Source: Theocolax elegans (lineage: Eukaryota; Arthropoda; Insecta; Hymenoptera; Cerocephalidae). From it: DNA of 64,000 bases. The notes beneath the pieces are model-generated. The model was not told the origin of the DNA and searched no databases. It was given only the letters and a program-made list of their open reading frames with translations. The position numbers and the translations under genes are program-made. Below, piece after piece: positions 23,041 through 34,475 of this stretch; the stretch's first letter is position 1; each line of letters starts with the position of its first letter. The DNA is taken from assembly GCA_026168455.1 (NCBI GenBank), contig CM047431.1, positions 11,195,703 through 11,259,702 of the forward strand, read 5' to 3'.

Positions 23041-24164
23041 TTGTGACATTGCATGTCAAAAAATAATTATTAATTAATAAGTACGCGGGAGAAGGCCTCG
23101 ACGGTGTCGTTACACCGGAGGCTTTTCGCGAAGCAGACTACACGTGTAGTCGCGGAGACGAGATCGGCCATGTAGTCGTATGCGATGCGCGTTTTTCCCC
23201 CACGCGCAGACGACGCTTCCTTTTCCGTATACATGGTGGCAGGTGCAACCTCTCCAGGAACATGACCCAGGTTGAGACGAATTATCACCTGGGGGGAGAG
23301 TGATTTTCTGTCTTTGTCGTTAAGCCTTGAATGAGCGACAGAGACGGATATACGATATAAATTAGTATTTATAGACTATTAGATGTAAGAGAATCGTGAC
23401 GGATTAAATATTAATATTAGAATTGAATTTGCGTATATTAATTATTGGAATTATTAATAGTCGTTTGAGTAGAATTAATGTAATTATAAGGAATATTAAT
23501 GATAATAAATTGTCTATAATAGAGTAAATTAAAAGAATTCGTATTTTCGCGCATTTAATGCGAAGTTGAAAGTCTCGGTGAATAGTACCCTACTGCTAAA
23601 GGTCAGGTGATAAATCACCTGACAAGTCACCTGACAAATCACCCCAAAACGTCATCTGACGAAACTACTGAATCCATGGAAAGGAAAACTTTCTAAGTTC
23701 TAATAAAAAAATATTTTTAGTAATAATAAAAGAAATAGTAAAAATTACGAAGTCGAGCCGTAACAAATGTTGTTCCGGGTCCAAAATCAGGGCGTCTCTT
23801 TTCGGTCACCATCGTCTAAACTGAAAAAAAGAAAATTTAAAAACACACAAAGTATCTATCTTTAATTTTTTAATTAATAATGAAAAACATATTAGATTAT
23901 CATATTGATATTTAAAAGTTTCAATTTAAATAAACATTTTTAATACAAAATTAAAATTAAAACATTTATTTTATTAAACAAAAAGTAAATAATTCTTTAA
24001 ATATATACTAAAAGAATAAAAAGCTTATCTGATTTCGATGGAGATTTTGCCTGATACCAATCGTATACATCGTATAAATCACATACTTCTGTATCTATGA
24101 GCTCGATTCTTAAACTCCAACAATAAAAAACAACTATTTTTGCGACTAGTCCCGTGAAGAACTG
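23041..24164 (-). repeat. Block K copy 9 (minus)
   Basis: Full block with an intact 72-codon frame at 23070-23288. It has a few substitutions near its inner end (24050-24160). Confidence 0.7.
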
Positions 24165-24386
24165 TTTAATTAGATGAAATACGTAGGAGAATATTTCGCG
24201 CTACGAGTGAGAGTACGTGAAGGTTAGTTGGCAAACTGAAGTTGGTTCAACAAACTTGACGTTGGTTTCTTTATGCTTATTACCTATACGTTATGTTTAG
24301 TTTAATGAATGACAATAAGAAAAACCAACTTCAGTTTGCCATCTAACCTTTGAGTAATCTCACGCGGAGAATTTCATCTCATTATG
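24165..24386. repeat. Hairpin centre C4, inverted relative to C1-C3
   Basis: It reads as the reverse complement of C1-C3: GTTTAATTAGATGAAATACG comes first and the ATTTCATCTCATTATG end last, while the flanking K arms keep the same outward order. This is the product expected if the loop between two inverted arms flips by recombination. Confidence 0.7.
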
Positions 24387-24951
24387 CAGTTCTTCACGGG
24401 ACTGGTCGCGAAAATAGTTGTTTTTATTGTTCGAGTTTAAGAATCGAGCTCATAGATACAGAAGTATGTGATTTATACGATGTATACGATTGACATCAGG
24501 CAAATCTCCATCGAAATCAGATAAGCTTTTTATTCTTTTAGTATATATTTAAAGAATTATTTACTTTTTGTTTAATAAAATAAATGTTTTAATTTTAATT
24601 TTGTATTAAAAATGTTTATTTAAATTGAAACTTTTAAATATCAATATGTTTTTCATTATTAATTAAAAAATTAAAGATAGATACTTTGTGTGTTTTTAAA
24701 TTTTCTTTTTTTCAGTTTAGACGATGGTGACCGAAAAGAGACGCCCTGATTTTGGACCCGGAACAACATTTGTTACGACTCGACTTCGTAATTTTTACTA
24801 TTTCTTTTATTATTACTAAAAATATTTTTTTTATTAGAACTTAGAAAGTTTTCCTTTCCGTGGATTAAGTAGTTTCGTCAGATGACGTTTTGGGGTGATT
24901 TGTCAGGTGACTTGTCAGGTGATTTATCACCTGACCTTTAGCAGTAGGGTA
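24387..24951 (+). repeat. Block K copy 10 (plus, truncated)
   Basis: Follows K up to GCAGTAGGGTA, then leaves it for unique sequence. A 12-bp internal deletion and several substitutions make it the most diverged copy. Confidence 0.65.
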
Positions 24952-25676
24952 GCATGCTCGGACGGTTCCGCGATTTTTCGCCGCATGCTGAGGATGTCCA
25001 ATCAGCAAGCTCCAGCCATCGAGGGATCGTGAGTGGGAAAAGCGTCGGTGTTGGAATAAAACCGACGAGATCCTGCGATCTCCTTCTTGTTCCCATCCGG
25101 ATTTCAAAGTGAACGTTTATCAATAGTATTATATCTATTATCAGTATGAGGAAGCCGACGATTATGGTTAAAATTCCGGTAATCATATATTTACTATTTT
25201 AATATTTTATTATTCAAATCATCCAGTTAGCTCTCCTGCATTGCCCTGATCCCGCACGCCGAAAGGCAGTGCGACCGGGTGCGTGTAGTGACGACCTGGT
25301 TATTTTTATTTAAATAATATCGGCACAACGGTGATGCTGACGCGTTATCTATCATGGTACGCGAGGCTAAACCGACGCCATATTAACGTCGAACGGGTTT
25401 TGTGTACCACGTGGTTGATGAAATTAGCAAACGTTCGCGTAATTATCAAGGAATGTTTATAATTAAAATTTACATAATTTGTATTAAGTATTAAGAAATA
25501 AAATTCATCCGTTTAGTTATCCGTATTCGGTCGTATTTTATAAGTTATTAATCATGCCACAGAATTCCTCTTTCCAACCTCCTCACGAGATATAGTCTTT
25601 AACATGCTTATCGAATAATATAATTATTATTTTAATAAATAACGATATATATTAATTAACTAAAATACAGTTACAA
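24952..25676. other. Unique segment inside Foldback element
   Basis: This is the only part of the giant element seen once. It is GC-rich at 24952-25110 and 25225-25420. The minus strand has an 82-codon frame (24938-25186) starting with ~26 hydrophobic residues, like a membrane anchor, then unrelated sequence; I do not recognise it. This may be part of the original captured DNA before K was amplified. Confidence 0.4.
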
Positions 25677-25734
25677 CTTATTATTCAAAATATGCAAATT
25701 TTAGCGAGGGTGCAGTTTAAATGAGCTTGGGTGC

Positions 25735-25957
25735 TAGAAGATAGTAAATCATGCAATAGAAAATACTAAAATCAGTATGGAAGTAATATTCATTCATTTG
25801 TACGATATTAATTTCTCCCTAATGTATTAAAACGTAAATATCTCTATTTTATTGGTTTAAAATAAAATACAAAAAATAATTTTAAACCAATAAAAAAGAG
25901 ATATTTACGTTTTAATACATATGGAGAAATTAATATGCACAAACGAGTATTATCCCT
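25735..25957. repeat. AT-rich hairpin nested at the inner right repeat
   Basis: Contains an inverted repeat of about 70 bp per arm (25799-25946; TATTAAAACGTAAATATCTC against its complement). Confidence 0.5.
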
Positions 25958-26190
25958 ACTAGCACACAACGTCGTAGCAACGTTGTGACAACGTTGTTTT
26001 GACAACGCTACAACGTTGTTATAAAAGTTGTTGAAACGTTGGAGCAATGTTGCTACAACGTGGGATATGTCCGCTAAGATTTATGTAAGTTGCCGCGATA
26101 GGTGGAAATAACGTTGTGACAACGTTTGAGCAACGTTGAAAATGCCTTTAAAAAATGTATTTCATATAAAAATAAGAAAAAAAAAAAAAT

Positions 26191-26264
26191 TTCAACCCGC
26201 GGGAATTGAACCTCGGATCTTCAGTTCCGAAGGCTTGCTCTCTACCAACTGAGCTATTTTGTTG
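26191..26264 (-). repeat. tRNA-derived segment (Phe-like), minus arm
   Basis: On the minus strand it has an A-box-like TAGCTCAGTTGGTAGAG, an anticodon-arm-like TCGGAACTGAAGATCCGA (GAA, as in tRNA-Phe) and a B-box-like GGTTCAATTCC. The acceptor and T stems do not pair properly, so it is not a working tRNA gene. Confidence 0.5.
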
Positions 26265-26352
26265 TTCCTGTCATTAAATTAACTTTAGGTTATTAATTTC
26301 AGAGCATATTTTGATAGTAGTTTATAACCAAAAGTTAATTTAATAACAGGAA

Positions 26353-26426
26353 CAACAAAATAGCTTAGTTGGTAGAGAGTAAGCCTCCGAATCTAAAGAT
26401 CCGAGGTTCAATTCCCGCGAGTTGAA
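26353..26426 (+). repeat. tRNA-derived segment (Phe-like), plus arm
   Basis: Mirror copy of 26191-26264 with several changes (TAGCTTAGTTGGTAGAG; CCTCCGAATCTAAAGATCCG). The GAA triplet is altered here. Confidence 0.5.
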
Positions 26427-26693
26427 AATTTTTTTTATTTTTTTTTATTAGTTGAAATTTTGTGCATTTAAAAATGTATTTTTTCGCTTGCCCAGGACAT
26501 TTTTTAAATTTGTATATGAAATACATTTTTCAAAGGCATTTTCAACGTTGCTCAAACGTTGTTACAACGTTATTTCCACCTATCGCGGCAACTTACATAA
26601 ATCTTAGCGGACATATCCCACGTTGTAGCAACGTTGTTCCAACGTTGTAACGTTGTCAAAACAACGTTGCCACAACGTTGTGTGCTAGTAAGG

Positions 26694-26861
26694 TTGCTTC
26701 AATATTCGGCAATCGGTACCTGCAAATTTCATTTTTTTCGGAAAATTGATAAGGGTGCAGTTTTCGAAACCAATTTTTTTAGAAAATGCAGTTTAAATGC
26801 CGCCTCGTAGTATTTTTTTTATAGCAAATACGGCATATTTGCAGGCTGGGGTATAGGTGGT
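26694..26861 (-). repeat. Outer right terminal inverted repeat of Foldback element
   Basis: Reverse complement of 10306-10473. Its inward continuation (complement of ~10527-10580) is displaced to 25677-25734 by the nested insertion. Confidence 0.85.
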
Positions 26862-26928
26862 ATTTTAGCACTTTCTTGCATTCTATGCCCATTTTCATGA
26901 ATTTGTAGCTCCCAGCCCACACAGCATG
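26862..26928 (+). mobile_element. Second family-A fold-back copy, continuation
   Basis: It resumes after the giant insertion with the second copy of ATTTTAGCA (26862-26870), then follows the family-A arm (compare 8617-8680). At about 26929 it passes into an unrelated AATATT-rich repeat. Confidence 0.7.
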
Positions 26929-27460
26929 TAATATTACAAAAAAATATTACATGAAATATTACAAAAAAATATTGCGGAAATGTTTAGAAAATATATCAAA
27001 AATATTACAAAATATTCTTATTCTGAAATAATTCATAGTAATATTTTTTAAATATTATTGAAATATTTGGTGTAATATTTCCACTAATAGAAAGTGGAAT
27101 ATTTCACAACATATTACAACAATATTACTGAAATATTTCATGTAAATATTTCGTGTAAAATTCCATAAATATTGTATGCAATATTTCATGAAATATTGTT
27201 ATAATATCAATACATGTTAAAACAAAAATAATCATTTGGAATATTACTAAAATATTGCACAGACTTTCATCACAATATTTCATGTAACATTGTCGAAACA
27301 TTACAGTGTAATATTACGTCAAACATTTCAACAATGTTTGAGAAATATTCCTGGAGACTCGATTATATAAGTTTTTCTTGTGTAATAGAACACACAATAT
27401 GAAATATTACAAAAAGTATAATCTAAAATAATGCTAAACATATTGCAATAATATTATAAA
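26929..27460. repeat. AATATT/GTAATATT-rich repeat
   Basis: Dense palindromic words GTAATATTAC, AAATATTTC and ATGTAATATT begin abruptly after CACACAGC, interrupting the family-A arm. It is probably a MITE with short inverted words; no matching right terminus is clear. Confidence 0.45.
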
Positions 27461-27554
27461 ATTCTTTAATTTCTTATTTTCTTAACTTTGCTCTAAATTG
27501 AACAATTTAAGCTTCTTTTTTTTAACCATATCTACTTGAACTAAACTACCTTTC

Positions 27555-28238
27555 AAGAGGACGTCGAAGCTAGCATTTTTACCATCAGAGTAACTCTACC
27601 TAACGGCACATATTCGCAATTACAGTTTCACGCTATTCTTTGTTATTTGCTGCTAGATTTCAATGAAATTTGCACAGGATATATAAAATGATGCAGAGAA
27701 TTGGGCTGTGCATCGAAAAGCAGCGAAAATTGAAAGAAAAACCTTTCTGATTAGTCTAAAACTGCTAACCCCAACATCGATGCACCCATACAGCGCCACC
27801 TCTTGGGGAATATCCTTACTACATACGTATAACGTACGCGGTTGGGGTTAGCAGTTTTAGACTAATCAGATCAGAAAGGTTTTTCTTTCAATTTTCGCCG
27901 CTTTTCGATGCACAGTCCAATTCTCTGTATCATTTTATATATCCTGTGCAAATTTCATTGAAATCTAGCGGCAAATAACGAAGAATAGTGTGAAACTGAT
28001 TGCGAATATGTGCCATTAGGTAGAGTTCATCAGTTTTAGACTAATCAGAAAGGTTTTTCTTTCAATTTTCGCCGCTTTTCAATGCACAGCCCAATTCTCT
28101 GCATCATTTTATATATCCTGTGCAAATTTCATTGAAATCTAGCGGCAAATAACGAAGAATAGTGTGAAACTGATTGCGAATATGTGCCATTAGGTACAGT
28201 TACTCTGATGGTAAAAATGCTAGCTTCGACGTCCTCTT
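27555..28238. repeat. Inverted repeat with one duplicated arm
   Basis: Left arm 27555-27775 (AAGAGGACGTCGAAGCTAGC...) pairs with right sequence ending in the complementary CCTCTT at 28238. The right side is doubled: CAGTTTTAGACTAATCAG starts at both 27852 and 28029 (177-bp period). A 65-bp loop separates the arms. No coding frame is convincing. Confidence 0.6.
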
Positions 28239-28986
28239 AAAGTGAAAGTAACTTTCATTGGAAATATTATTGTCAAACGTCGAATCACTTTCGTAAAAGT
28301 GGCAATTGGCAAGTGATAACTTGGCCTTCTTCATATTATTATATTCCAGAAGATATGCCAAGGTTAAGATGAGATATATCCGTTTCCGAAGGTCAAGTAC
28401 TTCCCTTGTGAGAGCTAGAATACCAATACTGTTACAAAGGTAATAATAGTGTAACAATAATGTAACTAATAAAATATGTAATGTTAATATATGTGAACAT
28501 GATGGATATTAAAAGTTAACATATTAAATTTAATCTGACAGCATGTATATATAATAACAGACTTAAAACATTTTATTTTTAAACAGAATCTACTCCAATA
28601 GACCTTATTTATTCTAAATTTGCTTAAAATCATTTACATGAAAATAGTGACAGCAAATTTATTTAAAATTAAAGTCAATTGTTGCATAAAATTATTACTT
28701 TTTAAATAGCAAGTATTGCTATAAATATGCTTTTATTTTGTTGAAATAATATTTTAAGTAAATATAATAGAATACTTATATTATTTTTGTGCAACTAGAT
28801 CGCACGTCGCATCGCCACAACTAGTAAATGTGTTAGACTCTTAAAATTGCAAAAAAAGTAACAAAACTTGAAATACTTCACAAAAACACAGATTTTCTTG
28901 AATAAAAAATACATTGAAATTATTATTTTCATGATTGCAAAATAGCAACAAATTATCATCAAATCTTGTTGCAAATATATATATAT
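28239..28986. other. AT-rich spacer
   Basis: No recognisable gene. Two minus frames (85 and 79 codons) lack domains. It ends in a TA tract, where the next palindrome begins. Confidence 0.5.
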
Positions 28987-29982
28987 GGGGTATTCCACGT
29001 GAAGTGGTCCGATCAAAATTTTAAAATGCACCAAATTTTGGGTACACTTTGCAAATGTTTTTCAGAATACAGAAAAAAATTTTTAGGTACTGGAATCTAT
29101 TTGCTCAAAAGTTATTCTAACCTCAAAAAGTGAATTTTTCCATATTTTTTTGAACACCAGCTGGGTTTACCGCTATATAACTCAAAATCTATCAACTTTT
29201 ACTATATAACATTATATGTAACATTCGTTGCTAATTATATCTAGAATTTATTCTTCTGGGTTAGAATTTCTAATCTCAAGGTCAATGTTACATAAACTAC
29301 ATGTCAATATTCAACTTGAAAAAAGTGCAAGTGCGCCACCTTTGATTTTTTCATCCAAAAGTCTAAAAGAAAGCTTGGAGCAATACCTTTCAAATGGTCT
29401 GTAGCATTTTTATGGCCTCCAATTCTGTAAAAAGTTATGACAATTTAAAGAAAGACAAAAAATTCACAAAAATTAACATGGTAATTCCCATTTAAATTTT
29501 TAAAAAAATTTCGTGTTTCTTTAAACTGTCATAACTTTTTACAGAATTGGAGGCCATAAAAATGCTACAGACCATTTGAAAGGTATTGCTCCAAGCTTTC
29601 TTTTAGACTTCTGGATGAAAAAATCAAAGGTGGCGCACTTGCACTTTTTTCAAGTTGAATATTGACATGTAGTTTATGTAACATTGACCTTGAGATTAGA
29701 AATTCTAACCCAGAAGAGTAAATTCTAGATATAATTAGCAACGAATGTTACATATAATGTTATATAGTAAAAGTTGATAGATTTTGAGTTATATAGCGGT
29801 AAACCCAGCTGGTGTTCAAAAAAATATGGAAAATTTCACTTTTTGAGGTTAGAATAACTTTTGAGCAAATAGATTCCAGTACCTAAAAATTTTTTTCTGT
29901 ATTCTGAAAAACATTTGCAAAGTGTACCCAAAATTTGGTGCATTTTAAAATTTTGATCGGTCCACTTCACGTGGAATAACCC
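28987..29982. mobile_element. Fold-back palindrome (family B), copy 1
   Basis: A 996-bp near-perfect palindrome bounded by GGGGTATTCCACGTGAAGTG and its complement, with TA tracts on both sides. The arms meet with almost no loop near 29485. Confidence 0.7.
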
Positions 29983-30901
29983 ATATATATATATATATAT
30001 ATATATATACACCAATCAGGCACTTTGAGGATAAATTTTTAACATATTGGGCACTTCGAGGAGAAATCCGTCACTTGGAGGAGCTCCTCGAAGTGCTGTT
30101 CATGAGTTCTCACGTGAGATTTTGTATTAGGATCGGCCTATTTTAATTATGCCTCACCGTTTGAGTATTATGTAAGATTAAATTTTGATGGGTTAGATAT
30201 GACAAAAGTATATCTTTTGGATGAGTTAAGTGGCATGTCTAACTCACACGAATACACTTGTACACTGTATAATCTAAGCTGCTTCATGGCTTCAAACTAT
30301 CAGCGTTAAATAAAACCGTGTAATTAATTGTTGATAAATTAAAAGTTGAAGACATAATTAACAGTTCTTTCGAAATACGGAATGTTATGCACACAATATC
30401 GATAAAACCGCGATCAAATTTAAATTCACGCTTTGTACTTAAGGGGATGTCATACCCGACGAAAAATTGTTGTGCAGGTCCGCGCGTTCTGTTTTATCGA
30501 TACCCTATATAAAATTAACCTAACAGAAAATATCTGTGGCGCCCTCTGTATTATATACTAATACATATTTAGTTGCATGCCCACAGGTGGCGCTAATAAG
30601 CGAAAATGTAAAACAAGGTACAGAACACAGCGCTGGTAAATATTAATTACATTATTGATTGTAAAAAATATATAACATTTACTGTAAAAGTACATGTATA
30701 GTTTACTGCAAAACTTATAAGTACAAAATTTGTGTTGTTAATTGAGTTTAATATTCAGTATTTTTTGAATTAAAAGAATTAAAATATTGAAAGTAACAAG
30801 ATTTGTTAAAAAAACTACAAAATTTGATTATAACCTTTACATAAATAAAACAAGAAGTTTATTAAATACAGATACAGATACAGATATATATATATATATA
30901 T
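29983..30901. other. Spacer between palindromes
   Basis: No gene is seen. CACTTCGAGGAG-type words recur at 30020-30105 and form a short inverted repeat. TTAAGGGGATGTC at about 30439-30451 resembles the end of a TTAA-target MITE. TA tracts mark both ends. Confidence 0.4.
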
Positions 30902-31897
30902 GGGGTATTCCACGTGAAGTGGTCCGATCAAAATTTTAAAATGCCCCAAATTTTGGGTACACATTGCAAATGTTTTTCAGAATACAGAAAAAAATTTTTA
31001 GGTACTGGAATTTATTAGTTCAAAAGTTATTCTAACCTCAAAAAGTGAACTTTTTCCAGTTTTTTTCAACACCAGCTGGGTTCATCGCTATTTAACTCAA
31101 AATCTATCAACTTTTACTATAGAACATTATATGTAACATTCGTTGCTAATTATGTCTAGAATTTATCCTTCTGGGTTAGAATTTCCAATCTCAAGGTTAA
31201 TGACAAATAAACTACATGTCAACATTCAACTTAAAAAAAAACTAACTTCGCCACAATTGATTTTTTTATCCAAAAGTCTAAAAGAAAGCTTGGAGCAATA
31301 CCTTTCAAATGATCTGTAGCATTTTTATGGCCTTCAATTCTGTAAAAAGTTATGATAATTTAAAGAAACACGAAATTTTTTTAAAAATTTAAATGGGAAA
31401 TACCATGTTAATTTTTGTGAATTTTTTGTCTTTCTTTAAATTATCATAACTTTTTGCAGAATTGAAGGCCATAAAAATACTACAGATCATTTGAAAGGTA
31501 TTGCTCCAAGCTTTCTTTTGGATTTTTGGATAAAAAAATCAATTGTGGCGAAGTTAGTTTTTTTTTAAGTTGAATGTTGACATGTAGTTTATTTGTCATT
31601 AACCTTGAGATTGGAAATTCTAACCCAGAAGGATAAATTCTAGACATAATTAGCAACGAATGTTACATATAATGTTCTATAGTAAAAGTTGATAGATTTT
31701 GAGTTAAATAGCGATGAACCCAGCTGGTGTTGAAAAAAACTGGAAAAAGTTCACTTTTTGAGGTTAGAATAACTTTTGAACTAATAAATTCCAGTACCTA
31801 AAAATTTTTTTCTGTATTCTGAAAAACATTTGCAATGTGTACCCAAAATTTGGGGCATTTTAAAATTTTGATCGGACCACTTCACGTGGAATACCCC
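30902..31897. mobile_element. Fold-back palindrome (family B), copy 2
   Basis: Also exactly 996 bp, with the same termini as copy 1 but diverged arms. Within this copy the two arms match each other much better than they match copy 1. Confidence 0.7.
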
Positions 31898-31921
31898 ATA
31901 TATATATATATATATATATAT

Positions 31922-33266
31922 GGGAGATTCCATGTGAAGTGATCCAGTTAAAAAATAGAATTTTGTTTTAATGTATGGAATCAGTAAAAAAAACTACTTG
32001 AATAGAGTGTAGCTAAATTTTTAGACCTGAATTTCAATTAGTACCAGAGTCTTAACCAATCAAAAAATAGAATTTTTTGAAAAAATTGACTTATTGGCCA
32101 TGTTTATCACTTAATAACTCAAAATCTAACAATTTTTTCTTATATACATTAAATTTGAAAAAGTTTATTAATTTCAAGAAGAATCAGTTGAAATATTTCA
32201 TTTATATTATTTTTAAACTTTGAATATAGTTATAATCAATAAAAACCTTTATAGTGAAAAAAAGGGTTGTACGATCAAAAATATTTTATCCATCCAAAAA
32301 TCTAATTCATCGATGATTAATTACCTTCAAAATAATGCAAAGTTTGACTGCGGCAGAGCATTTCAGACAAAGTTATGGTGTTTTTAGTCAAATTTCATAA
32401 AAAAAGAGAGCGAATGCATTTTATGAAGAAAACAGGCTAACCGTATACTTGCATTCAAACAATATGGCACTATTATTCCTCAATATTACTAAAATATACT
32501 ATTTATTGTTAGTTACTGATACTTTTATTTAGTTGTTATTTAAGTCTGATACTTTTACTTATACCGGTTATATAATTGGATTTATTGGAATTATAAAAAG
32601 TTTCAGGTATTTATCCAATTATATAACAGGTATAACTGCTTATACCTACTGTTTTGTGTTTGTAAGCAACTTAGAGATTAAAATGTATCAGTGACTAACA
32701 ATAAATAGTATAGTTTAGTAATAATGAGGAATAATAGTGCAATATTGTTTGAATACGGTTAGTCTGTATTCTTCATAAAATGCATTCGCTCTCTTTTTTA
32801 TGAAATTTGACTAAAAACACTATAACTTTGTCTGAAATGCTCTGCCGCACTCAAACTTTGCATTATTTTGAAGGTAATTAATCATCGATGAATTAGATTT
32901 TTGGATGGATAAAATATTTTTGATTGTACAACCCTTTTTTTTACTATAAAGGTTTTTATTGTATATAATTTCATTCAAAGTTTTAAAATAAAATAAATGA
33001 AATATTTTAACTGATTCTTCTTGAAATTAATAAACTTTTTCAAATTTAATGTATATAAGAAAAAATTGTTAGATTTTGAGTTGTTTAGTGATAAAAATGG
33101 CCAATAAGTCATAAAAAATTCGATTTTCGATTGGTTACAGCTCTGGTACTAATTGAAATTTAGGTCTAAAAATTTAGCTACACTCTATTCAAGTAGTTTT
33201 CTACTGATTCCATACATTAAAACAAAATTCTATTTTTTACCTGGATCACTTCACATGGAATCTCCC
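31922..33266. mobile_element. Fold-back palindrome (family C)
   Basis: A 1,345-bp palindrome bounded by GGGAGATTCCATGTGAAGTG and its complement. The ends are related to family B, the interior is not. It shares the TA tract at 31898-31921 with the previous palindrome. Confidence 0.65.
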
Positions 33267-33278
33267 ATATATATATAC

Positions 33279-33720
33279 GTTTTATATACTGTAGATATTT
33301 CTTTGACGCGTGTACTACGGTCGTGGGGACTAAGGCGAGTCACAGTAGTGCATAGCGGTCCATTGAGACGAAAACAAGGCGCGTGATGACCGTCTCCTCT
33401 CCCATTCGCTTGCCGCATGTTTGCCTGATTCTCGCGCCTGAGTATATCCGAGCACGTGGGGACGCATCGCCTCTTCGGGCTCCGCCAATGCGACTTCCCC
33501 TCTCGCGGCTCCGTCACTCGTTCGTTTCTTACTGTTTTAGTTTGTATGATTGGTTCCGTTGAAAAATTGTGTATGATTTGATATTATTATTATTATTTAT
33601 TGTTAATTATTCGTTTAGCTTAAATGCTGACTATTATTTATCGTGCGTTAATTACCTAATTGACTCGATTGTTAATTGCTATTACTTACTTAATTGTTAA
33701 TTCTTAATTTATTTTGGTAA
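33279..33720. other. GC-rich then AT-rich unique segment
   Basis: 33300-33530 is rich in CG dinucleotides and unlike its neighbours. It ends with a pyrimidine-rich stretch and TTTTAG that could be a splice acceptor. No frame is convincing; it may be a 5' UTR or the edge of a retroelement. Confidence 0.3.
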
Positions 33721-33880
33721 GTGTTATTTTTGTTGTGTTATTTAATTTATATACAAATTTATTTATTATTAGAAGGGTATATTTTTATAAATATATATTA
33801 TTTGGTGTACGAGCTTTACAAAACTATATAGATGATTTGTTCGAGTGTTTACAATTGTTAGTTAACAAATTGATATCCAG

Positions 33881-33980
33881 NNNNNNNNNNNNNNNNNNNN
33901 NNNNNNNNNNNNNNNNNNNNNNNNNNNNNNNNNNNNNNNNNNNNNNNNNNNNNNNNNNNNNNNNNNNNNNNNNNNNNNNN
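33881..33980. other. Assembly gap (100 N)
   Basis: Exactly 100 N, the conventional size for a gap of unknown length. It lies directly before a minisatellite, which probably caused it. Confidence 0.98.
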
Positions 33981-34475
33981 CAATATCTACTGAAAGACCT
34001 ATTACGAAATAAAAAAATAATGTTCTTTTTGTAGATGATGTGCAGGCCCTACTGTTACCTCCAGGTCGAAGGAGCATAATCTACTGGAAGGCCTATTACG
34101 AAACCTTTTGCGAAAAGAAAATTTTCTTCCCGTAGATGATGTGCAGGTCACTAATTATTCCTCGAGGTTATCGGGGCAAAATCTACTGAAACACCTATTA
34201 CGAAATAAAAAAAAAAATTTTCTTCCTGTAGAAGATGTCCAGGTCCCTACGGTTACCTCCAAGTCGACGGGTCATCATCTACCGGAAGGCCCATTAAGAA
34301 ACCAAAAAAAAATTTTCTTCCTGCAGATGATGTGCAGGTCACTAATGTTACCTCCAGGTTAACAGGGCAACATCTACTTAAAGGACAATTACGAAATAAA
34401 GAAAAAATGTTCTTCCTGTAGAAGATGTCCAGGTCGGTAATGTTACCTCCAGGTCATTGGGGCATCATCTACACG
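33981..34475 (+). repeat. ~95-bp minisatellite, about five units
   Basis: Units start at CTACTGAAAG-like words at 33987, 34081, 34183, 34279 and 34374, with a last partial one at 34469 (spacing 94-102). Each contains TTACGAAA(T/C), an A-run, TTTTCTTCC(C/T)GTAGA, GATGT(G/C)CAGGTC and GTTACCTCCAGGT. A frame at 34108-34362 reads as ~32-residue repeats (LLRN...DVQV), so the array may be part of a coding exon. The array is cut by the gap on its left. Confidence 0.7.

Larger units (their letters stand above)
25958..26689. mobile_element. Palindromic MITE with CAACGTTG words and tRNA-like arms
   Basis: A 732-bp inverted repeat bounded by ACTAGCACACAACG and its complement. The outer arms are packed with the palindromic word CAACGTTG. 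Each arm carries one tRNA-like segment, and the centre (26264-26353) is also inverted. Confidence 0.65.
10306..26861. mobile_element. Giant composite Foldback (FB/MULE) element, 16.6 kb
   Basis: The ends are exact: inverted ACCACCTATACCCC, then CAGCCTGCAAAT, with the 9-bp duplication ATTTTAGCA at 10297-10305 and 26862-26870. It sits inside a fold-back arm whose uninterrupted sequence is known from 8477-10119. The termini resemble those of the 5.6-kb MULE (ACCA...CCCAGCCTGCAAAT in both), placing it in the same superfamily. Inside are outer inverted repeats, diverged subterminal tandem units, three large palindromes, ten full or partial copies of a ~1.1-kb block in alternating orientation, four hairpin centres and one unique 0.73-kb segment. 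No transposase is present, so it is non-autonomous. Indel-rich copies (for example 18270-19150) mean the internal copy number may be partly an assembly product. Confidence 0.75.

Noticed and set aside
26191..26426. Two tRNA genes
   Set aside because: A- and B-box words are present, but acceptor and T stems do not pair and both lie in mirrored arms of a MITE.
33153..33517. Frames over the GC-rich segment at 33.3-33.5 kb
   Set aside because: Partly within a palindrome arm; opposite strands are equally open and no domain is seen.
33981..34475. CRISPR-like array
   Set aside because: The units are contiguous diverged minisatellite copies without unique spacers, in a eukaryotic genome.
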